A stretch of DNA of 31,737 nt from positions 1-31,737 of the forward strand of contig JBBRNO010000070.1 in NCBI GenBank assembly GCA_038230275.1, in the 5' to 3' direction. Below the pieces are notes generated by a model. It was not told the DNA's origin. It saw only the letters and a list, made by a program, of their open reading frames with translations, and searched no databases. Below, in pieces: positions 8,136-14,910 of this stretch. Position 1 is the stretch's first letter. Every line of letters starts with the position of its first letter. The translations under genes and the position numbers were made by a program. This stretch comes from JANXXV01 sp038230275. Lineage in GTDB: Bacteria > Acidobacteriota > Terriglobia > Bryobacterales > Bryobacteraceae.

Positions 8136-8372
8136 TCAGGCGGCGATGGTAATGCGCTGGATACCGATGAACTCAAGACTCTGTTTGGGAGCACCTTGCA
8201 ATGCAAGGCAAAGCTCGATCGCCTCGCGAATGCGTTGAGTCACCTCGTCCAAGGACTTCGCTTGCGTATGACATCCCGGGAGTTGCGGAACCGATGCTAC
8301 GTAGTGCCCCTCATCGTCGCGTTCTATGATGACATCGAACTGGCGTAACACCAAATTAACCTTTCTTTCCAT
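8136..8372 (-). CDS. hicB: HicB-family antitoxin
   Basis: The 78-aa protein has the partial-RNase-H fold pattern of HicB: a first strand pair VIIERDDEGHYVASVPQLPGCHTQAKSLDEV is split here as DVIIERDDEGHYVAS and VPQLPGCHTQAKSLDEV, followed by the helix IREAIELCLAL. It lacks a C-terminal DNA-binding domain, as many short HicB proteins do. GAGG lies about 7 nt before ATG 8372. HicB normally binds and inhibits the HicA mRNA interferase encoded next to it. Here only a probable hicA fragment is seen downstream, so this may be an orphan antitoxin. The gene is convergent with the PemK/MazF-like module. Confidence 0.85.
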   Translation of the reverse strand: MERKVNLVLRQFDVIIERDDEGHYVASVPQLPGCHTQAKSLDEVTQRIREAIELCLALQGAPKQSLEFIGIQRITIAA

Positions 8373-8902
8373 TGTAAGCCTCGACGCCCGAATACGTGGT
8401 GCTGGACATCAACGAACGGTCAAAGGCAAGATGCTCGCCTGTCTAGCTAGGTGTCCCCCGCCAGCAAAGAAATTAACGACGTGGAACTCTTAGTTAACGA
8501 AGATCCCCTCGCTTTCGTGAAGCCGTTTGCGATATGCGTTCCCTTGATTCAGGATTGCCCTGAATTGCGCAAATGGAATGACCAATGAACACAACGTTCT
8601 CCTCTCAGCGCCTACCCCACACTTCGCACCGGGGCCCCTGCCCCGGCCGTTCGCACCTCCGGCCTGATGTACGGCCGTATCCATCACTTTTCCATCGACA
8701 ACCCCGTCATCCTATTAGATGCTGCAAGGTCGTTGGGTGGAAGTCCACTTAAAGAAAATCGCGCAATATAAGGCAGACTTTCTGATGGAGACACGTAATT
8801 GAAAACCCAGGGCAGCGCACAGGGGAAATGCAGTCATCCATCCTATCCGCGCATATTTGCGCTTATACGCGGCCAGTTGTCAAACCACCGGGGAGTTGGC
8901 CC
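8373..8902. other. Gene-poor stretch at the left side of the accessory block
   Basis: I see no convincing gene here. A 65-codon minus-strand frame (8490-8687) has no recognisable motif and Gly/Arg-rich low complexity, so I do not call it. The stretch holds one copy of a 28-bp repeat at 8404-8431 and a perfect 7-bp GC hairpin, CCGGGGC (8629-8635) and GCCCCGG (8640-8646). A second inverted pair lies nearby, CGGCCGT (8644-8650) and ACGGCCG (8671-8677). Base composition becomes visibly more AT-rich toward 8750-8960. Confidence 0.5.
8404..8431 (+). repeat. 28-bp imperfect direct repeat, left copy
   Basis: This segment matches 11787-11814 at 26 of 28 positions, sharing the exact core CAACGAACGGTCAAA followed by GCAAGA. 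The two copies bracket the accessory block. No terminal inverted repeats of a known insertion sequence were seen beside them. Confidence 0.6.
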
Positions 8903-8930
8903 TTGACACATTTTAATGAAAGAGTATACT
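8903..8930 (+). promoter_or_regulatory. Strong sigma70-type promoter
   Basis: The -35 box TTGACA (8903-8908) is a perfect consensus. A 16-nt spacer precedes the -10 box TATACT (8925-8930), which matches five of six. Transcription should begin near 8937, just before an AAGGAG site at 8940-8945. It would drive the Cys-rich peptide gene and the secreted protein genes after it. It is the best consensus promoter I found in the window. Confidence 0.72.
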
Positions 8931-8967
8931 CCAGCTAACAAGGAGTTTTGGCACATAATAAGACATT

Positions 8968-9426
8968 TTGTCAACGATGCTTTTATTAATTCTATCGGCC
9001 ACCACGGCGTCGTCTGAAGAAGTAGGCAAGCTCACGGCATCCAAATCAGCAATACAAATCCGTGACGATTTTGGTCACTCATTGTCGACGGTGTTCTCGG
9101 ACCTGAAGCCTACCAATAGACCAGTGCAGCTCGATTCACAAATGCGGCGCAACACTTGCCGTGAGCAATCGAGTCTATTAGGCAAGCTCAGCTCACTGCT
9201 AAGCCTGACTACTGTGCACGCAGCGACGTGCATTCCTGGGGCTTGCGGCGGACGCTATTTTGTTGCATTCTAAGCTCCATGTGGGTACCAATGTATAGCT
9301 GGAAGCAAGGACCAGTTTCAACAAAGGTCATGGGCCGATCCGTGTTCGGGCTGGCAATATGATGGGACCTGCACTTGTGGATCTTGTCAGGACTGTCAGC
9401 AAACCGGTTGCTCTTCGTGTCCTTAG
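8968..9426 (+). pseudogene. Secreted Cys-rich peptide gene interrupted by in-frame TAA
   Basis: A frame starting at TTG 8968 (or ATG 8977) opens with a hydrophobic signal-peptide-like stretch (MLLLILSATTASSEE) and runs 101 codons to TAA 9271-9273, ending CIPGACGGRYFVAF. The same frame then continues after the stop with a strikingly Cys-rich tail, from APCGYQCIAGSKDQF to DGTCTCGSCQDCQQTGCSSCP, ending at TAG 9424-9426. About ten Cys lie in these 50 codons. This suggests one original gene split by a nonsense change. An AAGGAG at 8940-8945 is too far from the present start, so the 5' end may be damaged too. The TAG overlaps the AGGAGG of the next gene. The family is unknown to me. Confidence 0.55.
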
Positions 9427-9444
9427 GAGGTTGAAATTACTAAT

Positions 9445-10368
9445 ATGAATCCAACAAGATGCCGTAGCCTAATCGCTCTTTTTTTCACAGTCCATGTGGC
9501 CGTCAATGCCCAAAGTGCGCCAGGGATCAGACTAGATCCGTCCGATTCTGCGGCTGAAGTAACTTTCGTGAAGTTTGAACATGGCTTTTTTTCCAACTTT
9601 GACACTCCCCTCACGGGCGGAACGTCAACGCCGGTTCATGTCTACAATCGCGCCGGCCGGCGTGTGCTGCAACTAGCTGTAAGTGTCCCGCAGGCGATCG
9701 AAAGTGGAGTTACCGATGTGGCGCTTTCCGGAGATGGGCGAATTGCTGTATCCGGAGGAGCCACCGCACCCGACTCTCGAAGTACCGGGATGATCGCTTT
9801 CTTTGATTCCAAAGGAAACGGCCTCTCTATCGTACGGACCGCAACATTCGTTCCGCTGAAGGTTTCTTTTGCCGAGGACGGTACACTTTGGGCCTTGGGC
9901 TACGAACGGGATGCCAATGGGAGGGTTCCATCTTATAGCATGCTGCGGCAGTATAGTGCCGCGGGAACGTTGGCCCAATCGGCTCTGCTTAACAGCGCTG
10001 TTTCTGTGGATAAGCGCGCCAGCCCGGCCAATGGAGCCCAACTGGCCGTTTCCGGCGGCGTGGTGGCGGTGTATGTCCGTAGTGAAAACATGTTCGTCGA
10101 GGTATCATCGCAGACCGGTGAGATCATTCAACAGTTTCCGGGACCTTCGAGGAGCGCCTGTACCGTCCGGCATTTCGGCCGCACTAAATCGGGTTCTCTT
10201 TTTGCAACCTGCGAATCACGTTCAAGTGCGGGTATCTATAAATTCGAGACCCTCAGTAAACTGTGGAAACCGGTTTCGGGGCTCAGCGGAACCATTGTCG
10301 GCACCGATGGCGACCAAGTGGTTTTATGGACACCCACTCAGTCTGTTATCTGGGCCCAGGGGCTCTAA
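9445..10368 (+). CDS. Secreted beta-propeller-like protein of unknown function
   Basis: The 307-aa protein begins with a signal peptide (SLIALFFTVHVAVNAQS, cleavage after about residue 23). The rest is beta-rich with propeller-like elements such as GVTDVALSGDGRIAVSGG, VSFAEDGTLWALGYERD and GTDGDQVVLWTPTQSVIWA. I see no enzymatic motif. AGGAGG lies at 9425-9430, 14 nt before ATG 9445, a long but usable spacing. The gene follows the Cys-rich peptide gene, probably in one transcript from the promoter at 8903. Its last 69 bp are found again at 11683-11751, so this gene or its end was once duplicated. It may act with the Cys-rich peptide at the cell surface, but this is inference from position only. 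Confidence 0.78.
   Translation: MNPTRCRSLIALFFTVHVAVNAQSAPGIRLDPSDSAAEVTFVKFEHGFFSNFDTPLTGGTSTPVHVYNRAGRRVLQLAVSVPQAIESGVTDVALSGDGRIAVSGGATAPDSRSTGMIAFFDSKGNGLSIVRTATFVPLKVSFAEDGTLWALGYERDANGRVPSYSMLRQYSAAGTLAQSALLNSAVSVDKRASPANGAQLAVSGGVVAVYVRSENMFVEVSSQTGEIIQQFPGPSRSACTVRHFGRTKSGSLFATCESRSSAGIYKFETLSKLWKPVSGLSGTIVGTDGDQVVLWTPTQSVIWAQGL
10300..10368 (+). repeat. 69-bp direct repeat, copy 1 (3' end of the propeller gene)
   Basis: This matches 11683-11751 at 68 of 69 positions, with the single mismatch at 10359 against 11742. It covers the last 22 codons and the stop of the secreted propeller gene. Flanking sequence is unrelated on the left after a few bases and only weakly similar on the right. 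Confidence 0.93.
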
Positions 10369-10459
10369 ACGAGTTCACATAATTGAGGTTATAGGCGTGC
10401 CAGAACAGGCGAGTTCGGTGCAGAGTGACAAAAACATCTTTGCGTGGCTGCCGATCTAG

Positions 10460-10585
10460 ATTTGTTGCTAGCCATCAACAGGTCGTACCTGCGAGGCTGG
10501 CCGTTATTGTAGCGAGTACCCTAGTGACGGAGACAAGGACGACAGTTGTTCTTCGTACCCGATTTGCCCCTGCACGTATTTCTAG
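10460..10585 (+). pseudogene. Second Cys-rich peptide remnant
   Basis: Between two larger genes, one frame reads ICC, a TAG at 10469-10471, then PSTGRTCEAGRYCSEYPSD and GDKDDSCSSYPICPCTYF before TAG 10583-10585. Cys density and Gly/Ser/Asp-rich spacing resemble the tail of the peptide gene at 8968-9426, and both lie just upstream of a gene for a secreted protein. There is no start codon in frame and the same frame carries further stops upstream (TAG 10457-10459), so this looks like a decayed copy. The similarity is of composition and position, not a clear alignment. Confidence 0.35.
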
Positions 10586-10615
10586 ACGCTAGGAGATAAG
10601 TATTAAGGAGAATCA

Positions 10616-11422
10616 ATGACGAAAAGAATAATATTCAGATTGTCGCTTATGCTCTTAGTCTTCGCGCCTGTGATCACGTACATCTCGTTAACGAAACACC
10701 CCAGCGTTATTCACGCGCAGGTGAAGCTTGCCATGCAAGATCCTATTCCAGCGTTCACGGCAGTATTCAGCGAGCGCATCCAGGGGAAAGACAAGCCATC
10801 GATTGAATCAATGAGAGTGACGTACATGAAGAACGCAGCTGGAGCCTGGCGTTACGAGCACCAACAAACCGCAGGTTTTCAGATATCGCAGGTAGTTATC
10901 AGGCGACCGGACGGACTCATGTCGACCATGTACCCAGACGTTAGAACTAGACGAACAATCATGGCGCCGTCAACGGAAGTTGCACTTTGGCAAAGTTCCC
11001 TCTTTGATCCAAAGCAAAGCTGCGCTACTCCGATCTACGGAACAAGCTCTCCTAGCCTACCCACAGTCACACGGACGGAAATGATCCAAGGTACATTAAC
11101 GTACAAGTTAACCACGGGTAGGGCTGGAACCACTGAGACTGTGTGGCGAGCACCGAGCCTGGGCTGCATTGAAATTAAGCGCCTCTCGGAGTACGCGGAC
11201 AATTCCTCGACATCAGAACTACAACTTCTGAGCGTAACGTTTGCTGAGCCGCCACCAATCATGTTCGAACCCGACCAGACCTACGAAGAAATGAAGCCAT
11301 CCGATATGGAAAGGCACCGGCTCAAAGCTAAATTTTCACATTTAACTGAAGTACAAATACAACATCATCTTAAGGCATACGAGAGATTAGATCAGACTTA
11401 CGCATCACGCCACCTACCGTAG
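10616..11422 (+). CDS. Secreted protein of unknown function (268 aa)
   Basis: AAGGAG (10605-10610) is 5 nt before ATG 10616, a clear ribosome site. The N terminus KRIIFRLSLMLLVFAPVITYISL is a signal peptide or anchor. The following region (FTAVFSERIQ, then MRVTYMKNAAGAWRYEHQQ, VVIRRPDGLMSTMYPDVRTRR) has the strand pattern of proteins that read out as LolA-like or similar curved beta-sheet domains, but I cannot confirm a family. Two Cys (in KQSCATP and SLGCIEI) could form a disulfide. The C-terminal 50 residues are helical and charged. Codon use includes many AGA, ATA and TTA codons, unlike the core genes. It sits between the duplicated propeller ends, in the accessory block. Confidence 0.72.
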   Translation: MTKRIIFRLSLMLLVFAPVITYISLTKHPSVIHAQVKLAMQDPIPAFTAVFSERIQGKDKPSIESMRVTYMKNAAGAWRYEHQQTAGFQISQVVIRRPDGLMSTMYPDVRTRRTIMAPSTEVALWQSSLFDPKQSCATPIYGTSSPSLPTVTRTEMIQGTLTYKLTTGRAGTTETVWRAPSLGCIEIKRLSEYADNSSTSELQLLSVTFAEPPPIMFEPDQTYEEMKPSDMERHRLKAKFSHLTEVQIQHHLKAYERLDQTYASRHLP

Positions 11423-11429
11423 ATCATCT

Positions 11430-11477
11430 TGCACTCTTGCGGAGTACATATGGAATTGTGTTCTCCGAAAGAGTGCA
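11430..11477 (+). terminator. Strong hairpin after the 268-aa secreted protein gene
   Basis: TGCACTCTTGCGGAG (11430-11444) and CTCCGAAAGAGTGCA (11463-11477) form a 15-bp stem with one mismatch and an 18-nt loop. It starts 8 bp after the stop codon at 11422. There is no T-tract, so it may be a transcript-end stabiliser or a non-canonical terminator rather than a classic intrinsic terminator. Confidence 0.5.
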
Positions 11478-11682
11478 CCTAACGCAGGCCATCGGCACAT
11501 TTCACTACTACTCAAATCTATGACAGGCGACGGCGTTCCATGCTTGAAAGCGCCGCGCATGATGTATCGACTTATCTTGCCGAGGCGCAGTAGCTCCTCT
11601 GGCTCCGGCGGAACGGCCATATTTGGCTCCGTTTCAAACCGGCACTAACAACGCGCTGCCATGGGTAAGGACATCGAATGTT

Positions 11683-11751
11683 GGCACCGATGGCGACCAA
11701 GTGGTTTTATGGACACCCACTCAGTCTGTTATCTGGGCCCAAGGGCTCTAA
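11683..11751 (+). repeat. 69-bp direct repeat, copy 2 (orphan 3' end of the propeller gene)
   Basis: This is a near-exact copy of 10300-10368, offset by 1383 bp and including the stop codon (TAA 11749-11751). The upstream coding part is absent here. It is a coding fragment without its gene, so it marks a past duplication followed by deletion, or an insertion by homologous exchange. Confidence 0.93.
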
Positions 11752-11786
11752 TCGAGGTTGCCTCAGAGGGTGCTTGGTGTGCTGCG

Positions 11787-11814
11787 GGACGTCAACGAAC
11801 GGTCAAAAGCAAGA
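11787..11814 (+). repeat. 28-bp imperfect direct repeat, right copy
   Basis: Partner of 8404-8431 (26 of 28 identical). It lies 32 bp from the 3' end of the methyltransferase gene, close to the point where core-like composition resumes. Confidence 0.6.
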
Positions 11815-11846
11815 AGTTCATCGGTGGGTGCGCGTCCGGCCGGGCA

Positions 11847-12665
11847 TCACTCAATAGCGCCCCGCAGCAAGGGTTTTTTCGTGTACTGTGCGGGAATAGA
11901 CTCAATCGGTTCCGGCAAAACCGCATCACTCCGGCGGCGGCCCACCACACGAGCGTATCCCAAATATTCACCGCGGTCGGCTTCCAGCGCCTTGATCTCC
12001 ACTTCATTGTGAGGGGCGATCACTCGATGCCAGTCCAACCACGCCTGCCACCCATCGGGCAACGTATCGGCCAGCTCCATGTCCATGAAGCCGGTCCGTT
12101 CCCAGTGCCGGCGCAACCAGGCTGCCGAGTGCAGGGACCATAAATCAGGCGTCCACCACGCCCGCAGATGCTCCGGCAGCGCGTCTTCGATCTCCTGCAT
12201 CAGGCCTGCACCGGCAATTCCTATCTGGCCACCCGGCTTCACGAAGCGCGCAAGATAGTTCAGATAGAAGTCGTCCGTCCCGTAATAGGAGAAAGCATCC
12301 ATACTGACGATGGCGTCGAAGAAGTCGGTGGCGAACGGTAGTGAGCGGGCATCGGCATGGACCGGAAACACTCCGTCGGCCACACCGGCGTCCTGGATTC
12401 GCTGGCTGTTCTCAGAAGCGCTGAACCACAGGTCGGTAGCCCAAACCTGCACGCCAAATTCGCGGCGCAGGAAGATTGACGATGCCGCCCGCCCGCATCC
12501 CAGGTCCAGCACCTTCATACCGGGCCGCAAGTCCAGCGCCGACGCAAGCCACTCAGTCACCCACAACGAATTCGCCCCGCCGCTGGCGCTAGCAATCACC
12601 CATTCCGGGTTGTATTGCGACGCGCGAGGAAACCGCTCGGAGACCAACCGGGTGTCTGACGGCAC
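11847..12665 (-). CDS. SAM-dependent class I methyltransferase
   Basis: The 272-aa protein has SAM-binding motif I VLDLGCGRAASS near residues 52-63, an acidic end of strand 2 in VWATDLW, then ADARSLPFATDFFDAIVSMDAFSYYG split as VHADARSLPFA and FFDAIVSMDAFSYYG (motifs II and III), and VKPGGQIGIAGAG (post-motif). It is a typical Methyltransf_11/25-type small-molecule methyltransferase; the substrate is unknown. GTG 12665 begins one base after the stop of the upstream propeller gene, so it is probably co-translated with it. The 3' end borders the accessory block. Confidence 0.9.
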   Translation of the reverse strand: MPSDTRLVSERFPRASQYNPEWVIASASGGANSLWVTEWLASALDLRPGMKVLDLGCGRAASSIFLRREFGVQVWATDLWFSASENSQRIQDAGVADGVFPVHADARSLPFATDFFDAIVSMDAFSYYGTDDFYLNYLARFVKPGGQIGIAGAGLMQEIEDALPEHLRAWWTPDLWSLHSAAWLRRHWERTGFMDMELADTLPDGWQAWLDWHRVIAPHNEVEIKALEADRGEYLGYARVVGRRRSDAVLPEPIESIPAQYTKKPLLRGAIE

Positions 12666-12666
12666 G

Positions 12667-14910
12667 TTATGGCACCACTACCTTTGTCAGCCCGACATTA
12701 CTGGCGCTATCGAAGACTCGAATCACAATCAAATGCTCACCCGCGGTCAAGTTCTCCACCCGCAACCGGAACTGTTCCTGAAGCCCATCCAACACCCCAT
12801 CCACCGGATCCATCGGAACCCACGCACTGGCATCCAGCGAGTACTCAGCCCGCCGCAGCGCGGAGACCGCATCGCGCGCCTGTATGTCCACTTCCACCAC
12901 AGTGCCGTTCCTGCGAGGTGCACCAGCGCTAACCGCGGGTGGCGTATTGTCGAACAGAATGGGCGCACTGATCAACTCCGTTTCCCGCGCCGCACCCGCT
13001 GCGTTGGACATCTTATCAGAAGCAACCAGGCGAAACAGATATTTCCCGTCCGCGAAGACTTCCCCGTCCAGCAGCATGGAACTATCGGCGAAGTTCGCGC
13101 GCAGCATTTTCCACTGCCGCTCCTCTTCGCCGCGGAAATATAGCGTATACAGCAGCCTGTCGCCGTCGGCATCTTCCGCCTGCCAGGATATTTGAATCTG
13201 CTGCGTCAGCCCGCGGGAAATCATTTGCGTCGGCGTCCCCGATAGGGAAGACGCGCCACTCTCGCCGGTATCGGTCACCGTAATGCTGTACGTCCCGGTG
13301 GAAGCCGCCGGCAGGGGAGCAGATTTGCTGCCGCTAGACGATGCGCCCACCTGCGTGGTCACATTCAGCGTCTTCACCACCGGCGGCGTGTTCTGCGGCA
13401 GGTAGGAAAGATTCACACCAGTCAGCACCGGAGAACTGCCGCTGGTGCCTGCAAATTCGGCCTTCCATTGGACAAACCGTGCATTCGGGCTCGAAATCGC
13501 AGAAGCATTCGGCGAGGAAAGCGGATCAGACCAATCGCTCCACGTCTTATCGGGACGCGCCGAATTCCCTGCCCTGGTGCGGAACACCAATGTGCTCTGC
13601 GCATCTTTTTGCGCCCGCCAGCTCACCTGTCCCCAACGCGCCACCGCGGAAGCATCGTGCACCGGCGATTCGAAATAGCCAGTGGGCCCCGCCGTGGTGC
13701 TTAACCGCAGAATTTTGCCCATGGTTCCGGTAGCCGCAATGATCGATCCCGCGGAAGCGAGCAGCCGCGTCGTCTCGCCCTCATTCGTCTGCACCAACAA
13801 CGTCACGCGCCGGTCCGGCGACAGCCGGTAGATGCGCCCCTGGCCATCGGTGGAAAAGTAAATCTGATCGCCCGACAGCATCACGTCGTAGGCATTCTCT
13901 TCCTTCGAACTCCAAATTGTCTCCACGGTATTATCCGCATTGATCTTGTAGAGCGCCGACTTTTCAACGCCGGCCATCTCCACCAACGGGGAGGACACAA
14001 TGGGCTGAGCTGCCGCCGGTTGCGCCTTCGGAGCTTCCGTCTTCGCCTTCAGATCTACCCCGGCTTGTGCCGCCTCATCGGTCACGGTGATAGAAGTCGG
14101 TTGGCCGGTCACCTGCGTCACCCCGGTACCGCCGGTCCCCGCCGCGCCGGCAGCTGATGTTCGCTGACTCAGCGAACCACCCAGCGCGGCCACGTACACA
14201 GCCCCCGACGGATCCACCGCAATCGCCCGGATCTCCGGCAGATTCGCGTCGTAAAGGACGAATGCCTTCTCCTTCGCGGTGATGCGATAGAGCACTCCAT
14301 TCGGTTCGCTTCCGGCAAGCAAACGGCCTTCGGCGTCGATGGCCAGGCACGTCACGTTGGCCTGCCCTGTCTCGTAATAGACTTCGCCCGCCCCAGCCGC
14401 GGTCACACGAAACACCTTGCCCTGATCGCCGGTCCCCACATACAGCGCGCCGTCTTTTCCAAATGCCAGTGCCCAGATATATTTGGCGCCCGGTGAGAAA
14501 TATTCGGTGGCCTTGCCGCCTTGAATGCGATACACCTTTCCATCGGGCGAAGTGCCCGCATAGACCGCTCCATCGGGGCCCACGGTAATGGCAAAGATCT
14601 CCGGCTGCGGAGCAGTCCATAGAAGAGTGCTCTGGCCCGCACCGTCCACGCGAAACACACGGCCCCGGTGCCCGGTGCCCAGGTAGAGCTTCCCGTCCGG
14701 GGTCTGCGCAACGCTCCAAATCGATGGCTGGTCGGAAGCGAAGATGGTTTCCAGGCTGGGCGCCAGCAGGATGCGGCCGTCGCGGGTCAACGACACTCCC
14801 TGAAATCGGCCGCGAGTGAAATCCTGGTAATTCGACATTTCCCAGGATGCCGTGCTGGCGCCAAAGCCCAACACAGCTCCCAACAGCGACACGCAAAGCA
14901 GCCTCATCAT
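12667..14910 (-). CDS. Large secreted beta-propeller protein with C-terminal Ig-like domains
   Basis: The 747-aa protein has a signal peptide (LLCVSLLGAVLGFGAST). About residues 60-400 are repeated propeller blades with the pattern PDGxxYxGTxxxGxVxR (TPDGKLYLGTGHRGRVFR, GPDGAVYAGTSPDGKVYR, GKDGALYVGTGDQGKVFR, AEGRLLAGSEPNGVLYR). After a linker rich in Ala and Gln, the C-terminal 350 residues contain fibronectin/Ig-like strands (ISWQAEDADGDRLLYTLYFR, FRLRVENLTAGEHLIVIRVFD). It is likely extracellular or surface-bound, with a binding or structural role; no catalytic site was recognised. Its ATG overlaps the stop of the S55 peptidase gene (ATGA at 14907-14910), so the two are co-translated. Confidence 0.87.
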   Translation of the reverse strand: MMRLLCVSLLGAVLGFGASTASWEMSNYQDFTRGRFQGVSLTRDGRILLAPSLETIFASDQPSIWSVAQTPDGKLYLGTGHRGRVFRVDGAGQSTLLWTAPQPEIFAITVGPDGAVYAGTSPDGKVYRIQGGKATEYFSPGAKYIWALAFGKDGALYVGTGDQGKVFRVTAAGAGEVYYETGQANVTCLAIDAEGRLLAGSEPNGVLYRITAKEKAFVLYDANLPEIRAIAVDPSGAVYVAALGGSLSQRTSAAGAAGTGGTGVTQVTGQPTSITVTDEAAQAGVDLKAKTEAPKAQPAAAQPIVSSPLVEMAGVEKSALYKINADNTVETIWSSKEENAYDVMLSGDQIYFSTDGQGRIYRLSPDRRVTLLVQTNEGETTRLLASAGSIIAATGTMGKILRLSTTAGPTGYFESPVHDASAVARWGQVSWRAQKDAQSTLVFRTRAGNSARPDKTWSDWSDPLSSPNASAISSPNARFVQWKAEFAGTSGSSPVLTGVNLSYLPQNTPPVVKTLNVTTQVGASSSGSKSAPLPAASTGTYSITVTDTGESGASSLSGTPTQMISRGLTQQIQISWQAEDADGDRLLYTLYFRGEEERQWKMLRANFADSSMLLDGEVFADGKYLFRLVASDKMSNAAGAARETELISAPILFDNTPPAVSAGAPRRNGTVVEVDIQARDAVSALRRAEYSLDASAWVPMDPVDGVLDGLQEQFRLRVENLTAGEHLIVIRVFDSASNVGLTKVVVP

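Larger units (their letters stand above)
11423..11846. other. Gene-free stretch at the right side of the accessory block
   Basis: No gene can be supported. Several frames of 60-160 codons exist, but they lack ribosome sites and motifs; the longer ones are antisense to the methyltransferase. The stretch holds the strong hairpin (11430-11477), the second copy of the propeller gene's 3' end (11683-11751) and the right copy of the 28-bp repeat (11787-11814). It looks like a patchwork of remnants. Confidence 0.6.

Noticed and set aside
8490..8687. 65-codon minus-strand frame
   Set aside because: Gly/Arg-rich low complexity, no motif, no clear ribosome site; it overlaps GC hairpins that explain its composition.
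8848..8872. Nested inverted repeats CCGCG/CGCGG and GCGCA/TGCGC
   Set aside because: Stems of only 5 bp with no T-tract; too weak for a terminator or operator call.
11414..11620. 68-codon minus-strand frame after the 268-aa gene
   Set aside because: Overlaps the strong hairpin and has no motif or ribosome site.
11661..12143. 160-codon plus-strand frame
   Set aside because: Mostly antisense to the methyltransferase, crosses the repeat remnants, no ribosome site and no recognisable motif.
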